Below, one piece after another: positions 10,378 to 20,643 of a stretch of DNA of 27,042 nucleotides; the first letter of the stretch is position 1, and each line of letters opens with the position of its first letter. The notes beneath the pieces were generated by a model. The model was not told where the DNA came from. It was given only the letters and a program-made list of their open reading frames with translations, and did no database searches. The position numbers and the translations under genes were made by a program. The stretch covers positions 1-27,042 of the forward strand of contig KE647235.1 of assembly GCA_000447185.1 (NCBI GenBank), in the 5' to 3' direction. Source of the stretch: Vairimorpha apis BRL 01. Its lineage: Eukaryota > Microsporidia > Nosematidae.

Positions 10378-11194
10378 ATGCCGATTGAAGAAAGTAATAA
10401 TTTAATTGATTCACAGACAAAAAATAAACGTAAAACTAGTCTAAAAGTTAACAACAAATTAACTAATGAAAAAAATGATGTTGAAAACACATCAAATCAA
10501 TTAGACGAAAATATTACTTCATCTAATATGAATAATAAACGTAAAATAAAAAAGATAAGGTAAACTCAAAAATAACAAAATTAGATGCTTCTGAAAATAA
10601 CAATACTGAGAAGAAAAGAAAACCAACTTTAACAACATTAAAAACAACTGTTTTTCAGCCCAGTGATAAATCAATTTTGGTTAAAAACAAACAATCTAGT
10701 TCTCAAAAACAAATTAAGGATAGTGAAAATACACAAACAGAAACAGAAAAAGTTTCTTCTTTAAATTCAAAAAATAATGATAAAAACAACCGTGAAAAAG
10801 AAACAGGTTCGCAATTATTATTGAATTTATTTACTGCTATACAACGTGATGTAAGTACAATTAAAGAATTACTAAACAGAGTAATAAATTTAAAATCGAA
10901 TAATGTAAAAATGACAGAATTATCTAATGACAATAATATAAAACATAGTATAGATTCAAGTTCTACATTAGAAAATGAAGATAACTTAGAAAAAGTTTAC
11001 TATGAATTAATAAAAAAAAATATAAAACAGATGCACCATTTAGTGCAATAAATTCTCGAAAAATTTTATTAAGACCAGAGGATAAATTGTCAAATTCTGA
11101 ATGGATTGATTTGTTAGATAAACTTTCAAAAAAAGGATTAATGGAATATTGTGACGAAATAAAAGGTAAAAAACGATATAAACTTTTAAAGTAA
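10378..11194 (+). CDS. Hypothetical Lys/Asn/Ser-rich protein, two frameshifts
   Basis: Function not recognised. Joined across two breaks it gives about 272 residues. Residues 1-110 are hydrophilic, rich in Lys, Asn, Ser and Thr, with basic KRK clusters that could act in nuclear import. A helical segment in the middle (LLLNLFTAIQRDVSTIKELL) may form a coiled coil. The C-terminal 55 residues look folded, with SAINSRKILLRPEDKLSNSE and a KGLMEYCDEIKGKKRYKLL end. The breaks lie in A6 10548-10553 and A9 11012-11020, and each is repaired by one added A. Between them the frame is open from 10562 without an ATG, which argues for one gene. The CCCC tract next to the start and composition above background support a real gene. 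It stands alone between two deserts. Confidence 0.65.
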
Positions 11195-13657
11195 ATTTTT
11201 AATTTATGTAAATTAATTCTTTAATTTTTTTAAATAAAATTTACAAATTATGATTTTGTTATATATATTATTACAAAACAGTTTGTTTATATTATTGATT
11301 TTTAGTAAATTTTAAAAATAATTTATTTTTCTTTAAGACTTGTAATTAAATATTTTTATACAAAAATAAGTGCATTTGTATTTTTTAAAATATTAGTTTA
11401 ATTTTAACAGTAACTTAGTTTAAAACATACTAAAATAAAAAAAACTATAAAAACTTTATTTTTTTTAAAAAAAGGCAGTTTAATCATTATAACTTACCAT
11501 GAAATCATATATTATTAATATATATAAATAATATTAAAATTACAATATTTTATTGAAAAATATATATAATTTATTAGTTATTATTATTTTAACTTTTTTA
11601 ACATATTGGAAATTTTATTTTATAATTAATTAACAATTTTGACTTTTTAGACAATAATAAAAACGTATCTTTTATGCGTTAATACTTTAAATATAATATC
11701 TTAATTAAAAACATACTGTTAGATTATGGTTTACTCGTAAATTAAATTTTTTAAAATAATTTTAGATAAATATATATAATTTAAAATTTTTTTATATAAA
11801 TTGAATAAGAAAAAATAGAATGCTTTTTTGTTCTCTAAAGTATATTTGTAAGATATAAAATTAAAAATAATTTTTTTACTAATTAAAAACACAAAAAATT
11901 AAAAAATAACTTTTATTTGTAATATAAATGTTTATATATATTTTAATTTTTATAAATTACAGTAAGATTTATGAAAATTAACTAACATGTTGTAATTATT
12001 AAAATAAAATTTAATTCTTTTTTAAATATATACTTTTAATTAATATTGTTTGCATAAGATAATAATTTTTTAGAAATCTAAGATTTTTATTTATGATATG
12101 TTACATTGTTTTTTAATTATTAAATGTGAATTAAATCATATTTTTCATTTTGAGTAATGGTAATATAATAAAGAATATTTTTTCTATTAAACTTAATTAA
12201 TTTTGAGTAAAATTTATTTAAAAACATTTTTTATATTATTTTATTGTTATATTAAAATAAATCATTTCTTTTTAATCAACGATTTATATCAAACATTTAT
12301 ATAATTATTATTACTTAAAAAACAAAATATTTTTATAGTTTATATTTTTAATAATTTTTATGATAAAAGTATTTTTTTAAAAAAAAGTTATTGATTTTTA
12401 ATAAAATATGTAAATAATCAGAGTTAATTTTTACAAAAATTATTACTTAGTTGTAACTTATAATTGTAATGTAAATTTTTATTTATCATAAGATAAAATC
12501 ATTAAAATTATATGAAATAAATTTGATTTTGTAAAAAAATATTCTCATAGTAAGAAAATAAAATTTTAGAATTTTTAATTAATGTAAATACTTTTTGAAT
12601 TTAATTTATTAAAAATAGAATAAAAAATTAATAATAAATATAATTTTTTAAGTTTTATTTTCTTATTGTTTTTCATGTAAGAAAAATAAATTAAGTAATC
12701 AATAATATATTTAAACTGTTTTTAATGTACATATGAGTAAAATAAACTAATTGTTTTAAAGTTAAAAAAATATTTATATGAAAATTAAGTCATTCGAAAA
12801 TTCAACAAATTAAAATAAATAATATTTTAAGAAAATAGAGTATTAAATATATTATTAAATGTTTTAAATTTGTATTACTTATGCAATATCGTAAGACTTT
12901 AATTTTATTTTGAAACTTAAATATATGGAAGAACAATTATTAATTATTTTGTTATGTATAATTTATAAAATATTTTTAAAAGTAAATTTTTTTAAAAAAC
13001 TGATAAAAATTTAGATTAATTAAAATTTATTAATTATAAAAACAAACATAATAATATAAATATTAAGTTTTTAATAGTAACGAATAAATTTAACTTTATA
13101 AAATACTTCAAATATTAAGGATCTTCATAATAAACACATCAAAAAATATATCATAATATAAAGTTTATTTTTATAAAAGTAAGAAATTGTTTATATTTTC
13201 TAAAAAACTAATTTGGAACAAACAGAAATTACTAATATAATTAGAAATTTATATTTATAAATTACCATTATTTAATAAATTATGTTTTAGTAAAAAAACA
13301 TATTAAAAATTTGTTTTTATGCTATAATATAATTAAATACAATGCAATTATATTTTATTTAATAAAACTAAAATAAAAATAGACAAAATTAGTTATTTAA
13401 AATTTTTGATTTGTATTTTTTTTATTTTTAGTTTTAATCATAATTTATTATTTTTGAGTTTAAATAAGTAAAAAAAATATAAGAAAAAATTTAATATATA
13501 AATCTTTTGTTTCTCTATATTAATATTATTTAATATCAAATATTTGCTAAATTTATTGTTATGTATAATTTTAAGCATTTAAAAAATAAATTATTAAAAG
13601 TTAAAATTTTTTCAATAAATATGATTTAAATATTTTTTTATATATAATAAAATAACC
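11195..13657. other. Gene-poor AT desert
   Basis: About 2.46 kb of A/T-rich DNA between the unknown gene and PUS7. Tiny open frames (for example 29 codons from an ATG near 12926) lack a C-rich start tract and look random. I see no RNA genes or relics here. Confidence 0.5.
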
Positions 13658-13660
13658 GTA

Positions 13661-13765
13661 AAAAAATAAATTATATATATTTTTATACAATATAAGTTTT
13701 TTATAATTCTCAAAAAAAATAAATTATATATATTTTTATACAATATAAGTTTTTTTATAATTCTC
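13661..13765. repeat. Tandem duplication of about 52 bp covering the PUS7 3' end
   Basis: Two adjacent near-identical units, about 13661-13711 and 13712-13765. They differ mainly in A- and T-run lengths (T6 against T7, A6 against A8). The unit on the right contains the last codons and stop of the PUS7 gene, so the left unit carries a copy of the gene's final codons, stop and downstream sequence. It looks like a recent slippage or repair duplication. Confidence 0.85.
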
Positions 13766-15110
13766 TTAAAGCCATTGTGGCATAACAAGAAGGTTTTAAA
13801 CAAAAAGAAATAACAAAATCTTGTCCATCATTCCAACCTTTAACATCGTAGCCCTTTTCAATAACCTTTCTTTTTCCACCTTTTAACATTTTATCATCAA
13901 ATTTATCTAATTCCAAATAAAAATCTTCGCAAAAATTTTCTACATTTTCATTTATTTTTTTATTAAATAAATAACTTTGATAAGAATGTAAATATAACAT
14001 TTTAATTTCTCTTCTCATTTTATTAATAATATCTTTACTTTTCATTTTTTTTATATTTTTGAAAATGAATCGTTCAGTGTTATCACATTTTTTTAAACAT
14101 AAATTTAAATCATCATTTTTATAGAATTCGTATCCACGACTATTTTTAATAATAATTTCCAATGCTTGTTCATAATTTTTATCTAAAATATGTTTACCAA
14201 CAATATGATTATTTGTACATTTCCCAAAACGTTGAAGTCCAAAATAATTTATAAATCCATTTTCTATATTTTTAAAACATAAATCATTTCTATCTTTAAT
14301 TTTAATAACAAATTTGTTACCTTTCAAATCACCAAGTTTTTTTGAATGCCCTTTTTTTATGTTATATATATTGATGTATGATTTAAATGAATCTTTTTGA
14401 AAATCACATTCTTGGATGACGAATTCTTCATCGAGTTTGAAATTTTCATAGTACTGCATTATTTTAATACATTTTATATCTTCATTAGATAAATTATTAT
14501 TCATACAAGCAAAATTAATCAAATTTTCGAATTTACATTTTAAACTTACTTCTTGAAAAGTAATTGCCTTTTTATCTTTATTACCAGAAAAAGAAACAGG
14601 AGTATTAAGTTCTTTTTCTATAATTTTACAAGCATTCACTGTATTCAACATGCATTTATTTAATATAAAAGTAAAAGTATGTAAAGAATTAAAAGAAATT
14701 GTTATTTTACTATCTGATGTTTTTAATTCTACAAAGGGATTATAATTAATTAATGTATGTATCTTTGTTCTCAATTCTTTGTCAAATATTAAAAGTGGAT
14801 TATAATTTTTTGTTTTATAATTTAATAATGTTTCATCATAGGAATCATATATATTTGAATTAATTTCAGTTAATTTTTTATGTATAATTTGTTCATCGAC
14901 ACCATTTTCTGAAATTTTTTCACAAAAATTTAAAAAATGCAATGATTTTAAGTATTTATCTATATTTACTATGGGACATACATCACAAATTTCATCATTT
15001 GACGTTATTTCGTGTACAATAAAATCTTCTGGTTTATCCTTTATTACAATAGGTAATTTTGAAGAAGATACATTGTAAAAATATTTGATATCAAGAATAG
15101 GATCACACAT
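13755..15110 (-). CDS. PUS7: Pseudouridine synthase of the PUS7/TruD family
   Basis: Converts uridine to pseudouridine in RNA; the yeast enzyme acts on U2 snRNA, tRNAs, 5S rRNA and mRNAs. The intact frame encodes 451 residues, shorter than yeast Pus7. Family blocks appear in order: KDKPEDFIVHEI near residues 24-35, the catalytic loop SGNKDKKAITFQE (175-187) with the likely catalytic Asp179, GDLKGNKFVIKIKD (260-273), NYFGLQRFG (288-296), LHSYQSYLFN (374-383) and a C-terminal tail containing LKPSCYATMALREL. The TruD insertion domain lies roughly between 300 and 370. The minus strand shows CTCC four bases before the ATG, a weak form of the C-rich start signal. It is one of only two long conserved frames in the window without a frameshift, although it contains an A8 run. 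Its stop codon lies inside a tandem duplication. Confidence 0.93.
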   Translation of the reverse strand: MCDPILDIKYFYNVSSSKLPIVIKDKPEDFIVHEITSNDEICDVCPIVNIDKYLKSLHFLNFCEKISENGVDEQIIHKKLTEINSNIYDSYDETLLNYKTKNYNPLLIFDKELRTKIHTLINYNPFVELKTSDSKITISFNSLHTFTFILNKCMLNTVNACKIIEKELNTPVSFSGNKDKKAITFQEVSLKCKFENLINFACMNNNLSNEDIKCIKIMQYYENFKLDEEFVIQECDFQKDSFKSYINIYNIKKGHSKKLGDLKGNKFVIKIKDRNDLCFKNIENGFINYFGLQRFGKCTNNHIVGKHILDKNYEQALEIIIKNSRGYEFYKNDDLNLCLKKCDNTERFIFKNIKKMKSKDIINKMRREIKMLYLHSYQSYLFNKKINENVENFCEDFYLELDKFDDKMLKGGKRKVIEKGYDVKGWNDGQDFVISFCLKPSCYATMALREL

Positions 15111-15855
15111 TTAAGGAGTATAAAATTATTTATAAAACACATTTTTAATAATAAATGTTTATAATTGAAAATAAAAATTAATGATTTTGTTTGTTTAAAT
15201 AATTTAGATATTTATTATAAATTGTGAATGAAAAATATTTTAAATCAAACGTTATATCATGTATTTAAATGTTAATTTGTATGCTAGTTTTATTATTATA
15301 TTTGTTTCTGTTAGTATCAGTTCTGGTTAAACGTTGGTTTGATGATCTACTTCTTGGTTTCTGTTATACTGCCATCTCTTCTTTACTTCATGAAAATGCC
15401 TTTTAAAATTATCTTAAGAGTTATGAATTAGATGTGAGCTTTAATTCGGTTGCTGATATTAAGTTTAATTATGTGTTTATAGAGATATTTGTTCAATATA
15501 CTGTCTTATATTATCACTTATAGTTTTAACTTTGTCTTTTATTTATGCAACAAAAAACAATTCATTTACAAGTTTAACGTATTTTCTTTATTTATATTGA
15601 TTCAACTTGTTGTTTGCTTTAAAAATATAATTTTTGTTTACACAAAAATTTATTCCTTTTTTGTATCATTTTTTCATGTCTGGTTAGTTATATATGATCT
15701 TGTTGTAGGTTTTTATAACTTTATCTATATTTTTTTAACATATAATTTGGAACTATTCGTTGACAGATACTCTAAAAAATAATATCCTAGCTATATTATT
15801 TATCATAAAATACATTTATTTTAATTTCAAAATTTAATGTTTTCTTTTAAGTTCT
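15111..15855. other. Intergenic region with degraded minus-strand coding traces
   Basis: From about 15290 the composition becomes less AT-biased than the deserts. The minus strand shows short protein-like stretches broken by stops, such as HFHEVKKRWQYNRNQEVDHQ (from 15398) and VKTISDNIRQYIEQISL (about 15540-15490). These may be downstream remains of the relic at 15856-16146 or of another copy. A plus-strand open frame at 15489-15782 is Phe/Tyr/Val-rich and reads like the antisense of decayed coding DNA. Confidence 0.35.
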
Positions 15856-16146
15856 TTAAAGCTGTATCACTAGAGAAAATTTCTGTAATAAAGTAGTTGT
15901 GTCCTTAATTGCACTTTCTTCCTCATTTAAACCTTGCTTGTATTTAACTGATATGCTCTCAAGTGTCTTTTTAATTACGTTGGATTGTATATAAGTCTTT
16001 ATTATATTGTCTGTTTTATGTTTTAGCAAATACTTACAATTAAATTTTTTTAATAACCTATTACATGTCATATTAACTACTTTAATCTTATTTTATGATT
16101 CAATCCTAAGCCCTTTTAAAAAACAAATAATTTCTGTTCTTTCCAT
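15856..16146 (-). pseudogene. Decayed relic of the dispersed protein family (copy B)
   Basis: Minus-strand relic with a short first part (ERTEIICFLKGLRIES, from the ATG at 16146). After a break comes a 71-residue open part containing TYIQSNVIKKTLESISVKY, followed by an acidic NEEESAIKD tail. The first part resembles CRTEIILFVLTW of the relic at 20221-20643. The YIQ..V.KKT.(D/E)SI block resembles YIQLLVLKKTLDSI of the relic at 19580-20028. Function unknown. Stops and shifts show it is not a working full-length gene, although the 71-residue part alone is open. Confidence 0.5.
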
Positions 16147-17148
16147 TTTTACTATCTGAAGGTGTCTAAGCTTGTTATTCTAAGTTTATAAATGATATCA
16201 ATCATTAATATAAATTTTGTAAAAATTATTATAATTAATTTTTTAAATATTTTTTAATATTAAAATTAATAAAGTTTTTATTTTTTTATATAAAATATAT
16301 TTGATTTAAAATTTAAAGATTTAAATTGCTTAATTTTGAATATTCTTGTAGTTATTTTATTTTAAATCTATGTTTATTAAAAAAAACCTATATTTTGACG
16401 TTTTTAAAAATCAATAAATTTAAATTTTTATTTATCATGAAAGATTATTCATTTCATAATATGTAAAAATTGATCGATTTATTATTATTTAATTGTAAAA
16501 TTTTTTAAAATTTGAATTTTACCAACCATAAATTTGTTTCTTATTTAAAGATAATGTTATATTGATTGTATTGTTATTTAATTTATTGTTTTTTGTTTAA
16601 AAATATATTTATGTATTAATAAAACAAAATCATTTTTTTACTTTTATTTTAAGTATTGTAAATTTTTTTAAATAAATAATTTCTCTAATATATATAATAT
16701 TTTTAAATTTTATCTATTTCAAATAAAATAAATTATGTTGTCGAAAAATATTTTCATCTAAAAATTACTTAAATTAAAAAAATATTTTTTGTTCTAATTT
16801 GAAATTATTAAAGATATTTAAAACAAAATTAATATTTTTATTAAAAATTAATTATGTAGTAAAAAATATTTTTACATGAAAATATCTTTAATAATTAATA
16901 TAAATAATATTTGGTATTATTTATATTTACTAATTAAAGATAAAAAATAATGTTTAAATGAATTGTAAATAAATTTAAGTCAAAAATTAATAAATTAAAA
17001 TTTAAAAAACAACATATTATTTAGGTATAATTGATAGTTTGATTTCTTTTGTAAATAAATATTGTGTAATTATTACATGTCAATATTTTTCATAAATTTT
17101 ATAAATTTATAAACCTTTTTTAAAATTGATAAATAAACTTTCTAAAAT
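16147..17148. other. AT-rich spacer
   Basis: About 1 kb. The first 50 bases (to about 16200) keep the less biased composition of the relic next to it and may be its 5' remains. The rest is A/T desert with nothing recognised. Confidence 0.5.
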
Positions 17149-18220
17149 TTAAAAAAATTTATTTTTTTTGTTATAAGTGTAGTCATATAATAATGATTCA
17201 TTTGTATCATTTTCTTGTTCTGTTATTTTTAATATAATGTGTTTAAAATTTTTAATAAACTTATTTTTCTTAAAATTTCGCTTTATTAAACCATATGGTT
17301 TTTTTTTGAATAGATAAGATTTTTTTACATAAAATTTATCTAATTTTAAAATCTTTTTAGAAAGATTATATTTTCTAATTAAATTTATTTCTTCATATAT
17401 GTTACTAACAAGATGACATTGTTGATCAAACAAATTATATTTTTGATAATTGTTTCTTTGAAAATATTTACTTTTACATTCTTGAAAATTATTGTCACAA
17501 ACATGTGATTCGTTTTGATTATTATTTATGTTATATTTTAAATTTTTTTATTGACTTTAAAATTAAGATTTGTATTATTTAAATCTGTAATTAAATTTTC
17601 AGTATTTTTTATATTATTATATTTTATATAAATTATTTTAGAAATATATTTCAAACAAATAATAAAAAGAAAAAAAATAAAATACAAATTACAACCACAA
17701 TTATCATTTTAGAACTAAAAACATCTTTTTCTGATAAAGTATAATTTAAACTATCGGAACTATTAAAATTTCTTATCAATTTATTCTCTAATAAATTATT
17801 AAAATAATCAAGATTTATGCTTAATTTTTGATTAGTTTCATTTGTATCATGTAAATATTTTTTACAAATAATTAAAGTTGAATTATTAAAATCACTAAAA
17901 TTATTATTATTTTGTGAATAAGAAGTATTAGTATCATATGAATATGTTTGTGTGTCAATAACATCATCAGAAAATATACTATTTTGTTTTTGACTATTAC
18001 AGTAATGGTTCCACAAAGGTTTACACATTAAAAATTTTATATTTTTTGAATTTTTTTGCAGAAATAAAGTACTAAAATAATTTAAATTTATATTTTTTTG
18101 AATTCTTCCAACCATTCCTTTAAATAATTTTCTAGTATCAATATAAAAATCAAATTGCTTAAAATCTGCTCTTTGTATACATGTTTTTATTATTTTATCA
18201 ATTATAAAGTTATTATCCAT
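17149..18220 (-). CDS. Hypothetical single-pass membrane protein, two frameshifts
   Basis: Function not recognised. Joined across two breaks it gives about 357 residues. There is no N-terminal signal peptide. One strong membrane segment lies at about residues 171-192 (MIIVVVICILFFF...). The N-terminal half is Asn/Ser-rich with several N-x-S/T sequons (NTS, NST, NET, NSS, NYT). The C-terminal half is very basic, with KKPYGLIKRNFKKNKFIKNF, which suggests by the positive-inside rule that the C-terminus is cytosolic and the N-terminus lumenal or extracellular. The frame breaks at plus A8 17670-17677, inside the membrane segment, and at plus T7 17543-17549. Each is repaired by one base. The minus strand has GTCCTT shortly before the ATG at 18220. 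It could be a fast-evolving lineage-specific surface protein, but this is inference. Confidence 0.6.
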
Positions 18221-19040
18221 TTAATAAGGACAAATTAATTTAATAGAAAGCAATTTTGTTTAATTAATTTTTATTAAAATATTTTTAATATTAAACTTAA
18301 AAATTATATTAAAATAAAAAATAATATTAAAACTTAATCTATGAATATTCTATAATTAAAAAATTTAATTATTTATATGCAAAAATATTGTTTTCTTGTA
18401 AATTAATTATAGAGAATTTTTAAAAATATGATTAAAAAAATTAATTAAGTTTTTATTTTGAAAATAAATAAAAATTTTGTATTTAAATTGTATAATTTAT
18501 ATAAATAATTCTTTAAACTTGAAGATAATAATAGAATATAATTTTGACACTTAACTAATACTAAAACCTAATTTGTTCATGATAAAATTATTTAAATTTT
18601 AATAAAAGATTTTTTTTAATATATATAATAAGATCAAAAAATGCATAAGAAAAACTTTACTAATTGATTTTTTAGTATTTTATACATAATTTTTAAAATT
18701 TAAACAAATTACGTTTAATTTATTTTATTTATCATATTCTTAAAATAATTAACAAAATAAAAAAATTATTTTATATCAAAACTTTTAACCAAAAATACAA
18801 TATTATATAAACAATTAAGTTCTTATATTAAATAAAAATTACATTAAAACTAAAAATAACAAATATTAAGAATAGTTATTCATGAAAAAAATTTATATCT
18901 TTTAAAATATTAAATATTTTTATTAAATTTATAGCATAATACAAAATATACATATTTTGTAAACATAATAAAAAATAACTCTGATTTTATTGAATAAATC
19001 GAGAAGGTGCAAATGTTTAGTAATTAAAAAAATGTAGTTT
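18221..19040. other. AT-rich spacer
   Basis: About 820 bases upstream of the membrane-protein gene, almost pure A/T. No RNA, repeat or reading frame is supported. Confidence 0.5.
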
Positions 19041-19154
19041 ATGATTGTTTTGGGTTTTTTACTAGTTTGTATCGCATTTAAAGAACATTATCATTTATTA
19101 AAAGAACGAAATTTCTTATTATTGAAGATTATAAAAATGATAAAAAATGATTAA
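19041..19154 (+). CDS. Possible 37-residue peptide with hydrophobic N-terminus
   Basis: A short frame, MIVLGFLLVCIAFKEHYHLL at the N-terminus, followed by a basic, leucine-rich tail. The hydrophobic start followed by charge could be a signal anchor. Local composition is less AT-biased than the desert, but there is no C-rich tract before the ATG. It may be a chance frame or a fragment linked to the relic about 400 bases downstream. Confidence 0.2.
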   Translation: MIVLGFLLVCIAFKEHYHLLKERNFLLLKIIKMIKND

Positions 19155-19579
19155 ATAAATGTATATATTTATTAATATAAAATTATAAATGCCATTTAAA
19201 GGTAATTTGTGTTATTATAGTTAATAAATTTTTATTTTAAATTGTCTAATGTTCAGGCACACTTTAAATGTTAAAATTTATTTTTATTATCATTTGTAGA
19301 TACTTACATAAAACTTTTTATCGTGTACGTTTTTACAAAAAAAATGAGTATTGAAATAATTTTGAATATAAAAAACCTTTTACCTAAATCTTTTATCAAT
19401 GATTGATAGTTATTAAACATTTACCATAATTTTTTTATATTAATTTCTACTTAAGTTTTTTTAAACTCTTTTTACATTGAAAAATACTATTATTTTAAAC
19501 TTTATTTTATATATGAAAAAAATATTTAAAAATCTATTTGTTTAAATTTGATTAATAAACCTTGTATAATGGTAATTGA
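19155..19579. other. AT-rich spacer before relic C
   Basis: About 425 bases with slightly more G and C near 19240-19340 than in the deserts. No open frame or RNA is recognised. Confidence 0.4.
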
Positions 19580-20028
19580 CAAAAACAGAGTGAAATTCTT
19601 ATAGAAAAAGTTGAAACAAATAATCAGGATCGACTTTTATTAGTCTAAAATGAAAAACTAAGAAATTATGATCTACTTGCTAATGAATTCGTTATCACAT
19701 ATAAATGTAAAACAAAAATAGTACTATATGTGATAACATGAGATGGTGTGGTGACTAAATACCGCAAAAGACATATAAAAATGCTCAAGATTTAAACAAA
19801 TTTCGAGAAATATATACAATTGTTAGTTCTTAAGAAAACTTTAGATTCTATTCTATAGATAGATAATGAGTACAAGACTGTAGTAAAACTGAAGAGGATG
19901 AAATTGGAGAGGCAGTAGAGAAACTGTTAATGCAAAAATCATTTAAAAATGATATTATGAGAATGCGAAACTTAAAAACATTAAAAACAAAATGCCCAAA
20001 AATAATACAACCTAAGAATAAAAGTTGA
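19580..20028 (+). pseudogene. Decayed relic of the dispersed protein family (copy C)
   Basis: The longest relic. From 19580 one frame reads a coiled-coil-like QSEILIEKVETNNQDRLLLV, a stop, then NEKLRNYDLLANEFVITYKC and KTKIVLYVIT. A TGA follows where the relic at 20221-20643 has TGG (Trp), then DGVVTKYRKRHIKMLKI, a stop, and EKYIQLLVLKKTLDSIL. After a frame change the acidic tail TEEDEIGEAVEKLLMQKSF runs to a TGA at 20026-20028. At least three in-frame stops and one shift break it, so it is a pseudogene. The G+C rise above its flanks marks former coding sequence. The protein family is not recognised; repeated dispersed copies suggest a mobile element or an expanded gene family. Confidence 0.6.
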
Positions 20029-20220
20029 TGAACAGAAAATCAATCTTTTGACTAAAAGAATAGTGTCAATTTAACATAAATAAAGCAGTTAAATAGTAAA
20101 ACATAATAAATTTTATTATACATTTAATTCTGTTTATTTCTTAGATGACTAAAATATTTGAAATATATAAAAATTTAATTTTTGTACAATTAAAACCGAT
20201 ATAAAACCCATATCTTTGAG

Positions 20221-20643
20221 GCTGAACAAAGTAAATTAGAAAATAATCTTAATAAAGGTGTGTGTAAATAGTATACACAACTTATACACAATAAAAATAA
20301 AAAAGTTTAAGTACAATTAAAGCAAATGAGTTTGGGTTAATTTATAAGTGCAGAACAGAAATAATTCTGTTTGTCCTAACATGGATTGGATTAAGACTAC
20401 ATACCATAAACAATAATCAAAGAAAATAGGTCTCTATCATAGTACTTAAGCTTACATACAACTCGAATCCTAAAGAAAATGATGGAAAGTCTCTATCTTG
20501 ATTACCGAAGAGGACTTTAAGAAGACAGTAGTGTAATTGGCGACATTGAGCTGATAGAAGTTTAATTAAAGAAAGAACTGATAGATACAAGTAATTAGTA
20601 TAATATAGAAAAACTATTTTAAAAAGAAAAGAACTTTAAATAA
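20221..20643 (+). pseudogene. Decayed relic of the dispersed protein family (copy D)
   Basis: Lies about 190 bases after the previous relic, on the same strand. An EQSKLENNLNKG start resembles its coiled-coil start. A frame with NEFGLIYKCRTEIILFVLTW aligns with NEFVITYKCKTKIVLYVIT there. After a frame change ESLYLDYRRG and an acidic DSSVIGDIELIEV follow, and then a charged end (LKKELIDTSN, IEKLF, KEKNF) up to TAA at 20641-20643. Several in-frame TAG/TAA codons interrupt it. The two relics look like a diverged tandem pair. Function unknown. Confidence 0.6.

Noticed and set aside
10558..10575. Intron starting at GGTAAAC in the unknown gene
   Set aside because: No matching acceptor is needed: one added A in the adjacent A6 run restores the frame with no sequence removed.
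10677..11051. Separate gene starting with TTG at 10677
   Set aside because: The same frame is open back to 10562 without an ATG and continues the gene that starts at 10378 after one added A, so it is an internal part of that gene.
12926..13015. Open frame of 29 codons in the desert
   Set aside because: It has no start tract, random AT-type composition and no protein-like pattern.
15489..15782. Plus-strand hydrophobic open frame of 97 codons
   Set aside because: It begins at TTG, has no C-rich start tract and is Phe/Tyr/Val-rich, as is the antisense of decayed lysine/asparagine-rich coding DNA.
19585..19610. String resembling an 18S rRNA segment (GTGAAATTCTT)
   Set aside because: The match is about 11 bases, without flanking rRNA similarity, and lies inside a protein relic.
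20461..20480. tRNA T-loop-like string (AACTCGAATCCT)
   Set aside because: No acceptor stem, D-arm or anticodon arm can be placed around it, and it falls inside the coding trace of the relic at 20221-20643. No tRNA was found in the window.
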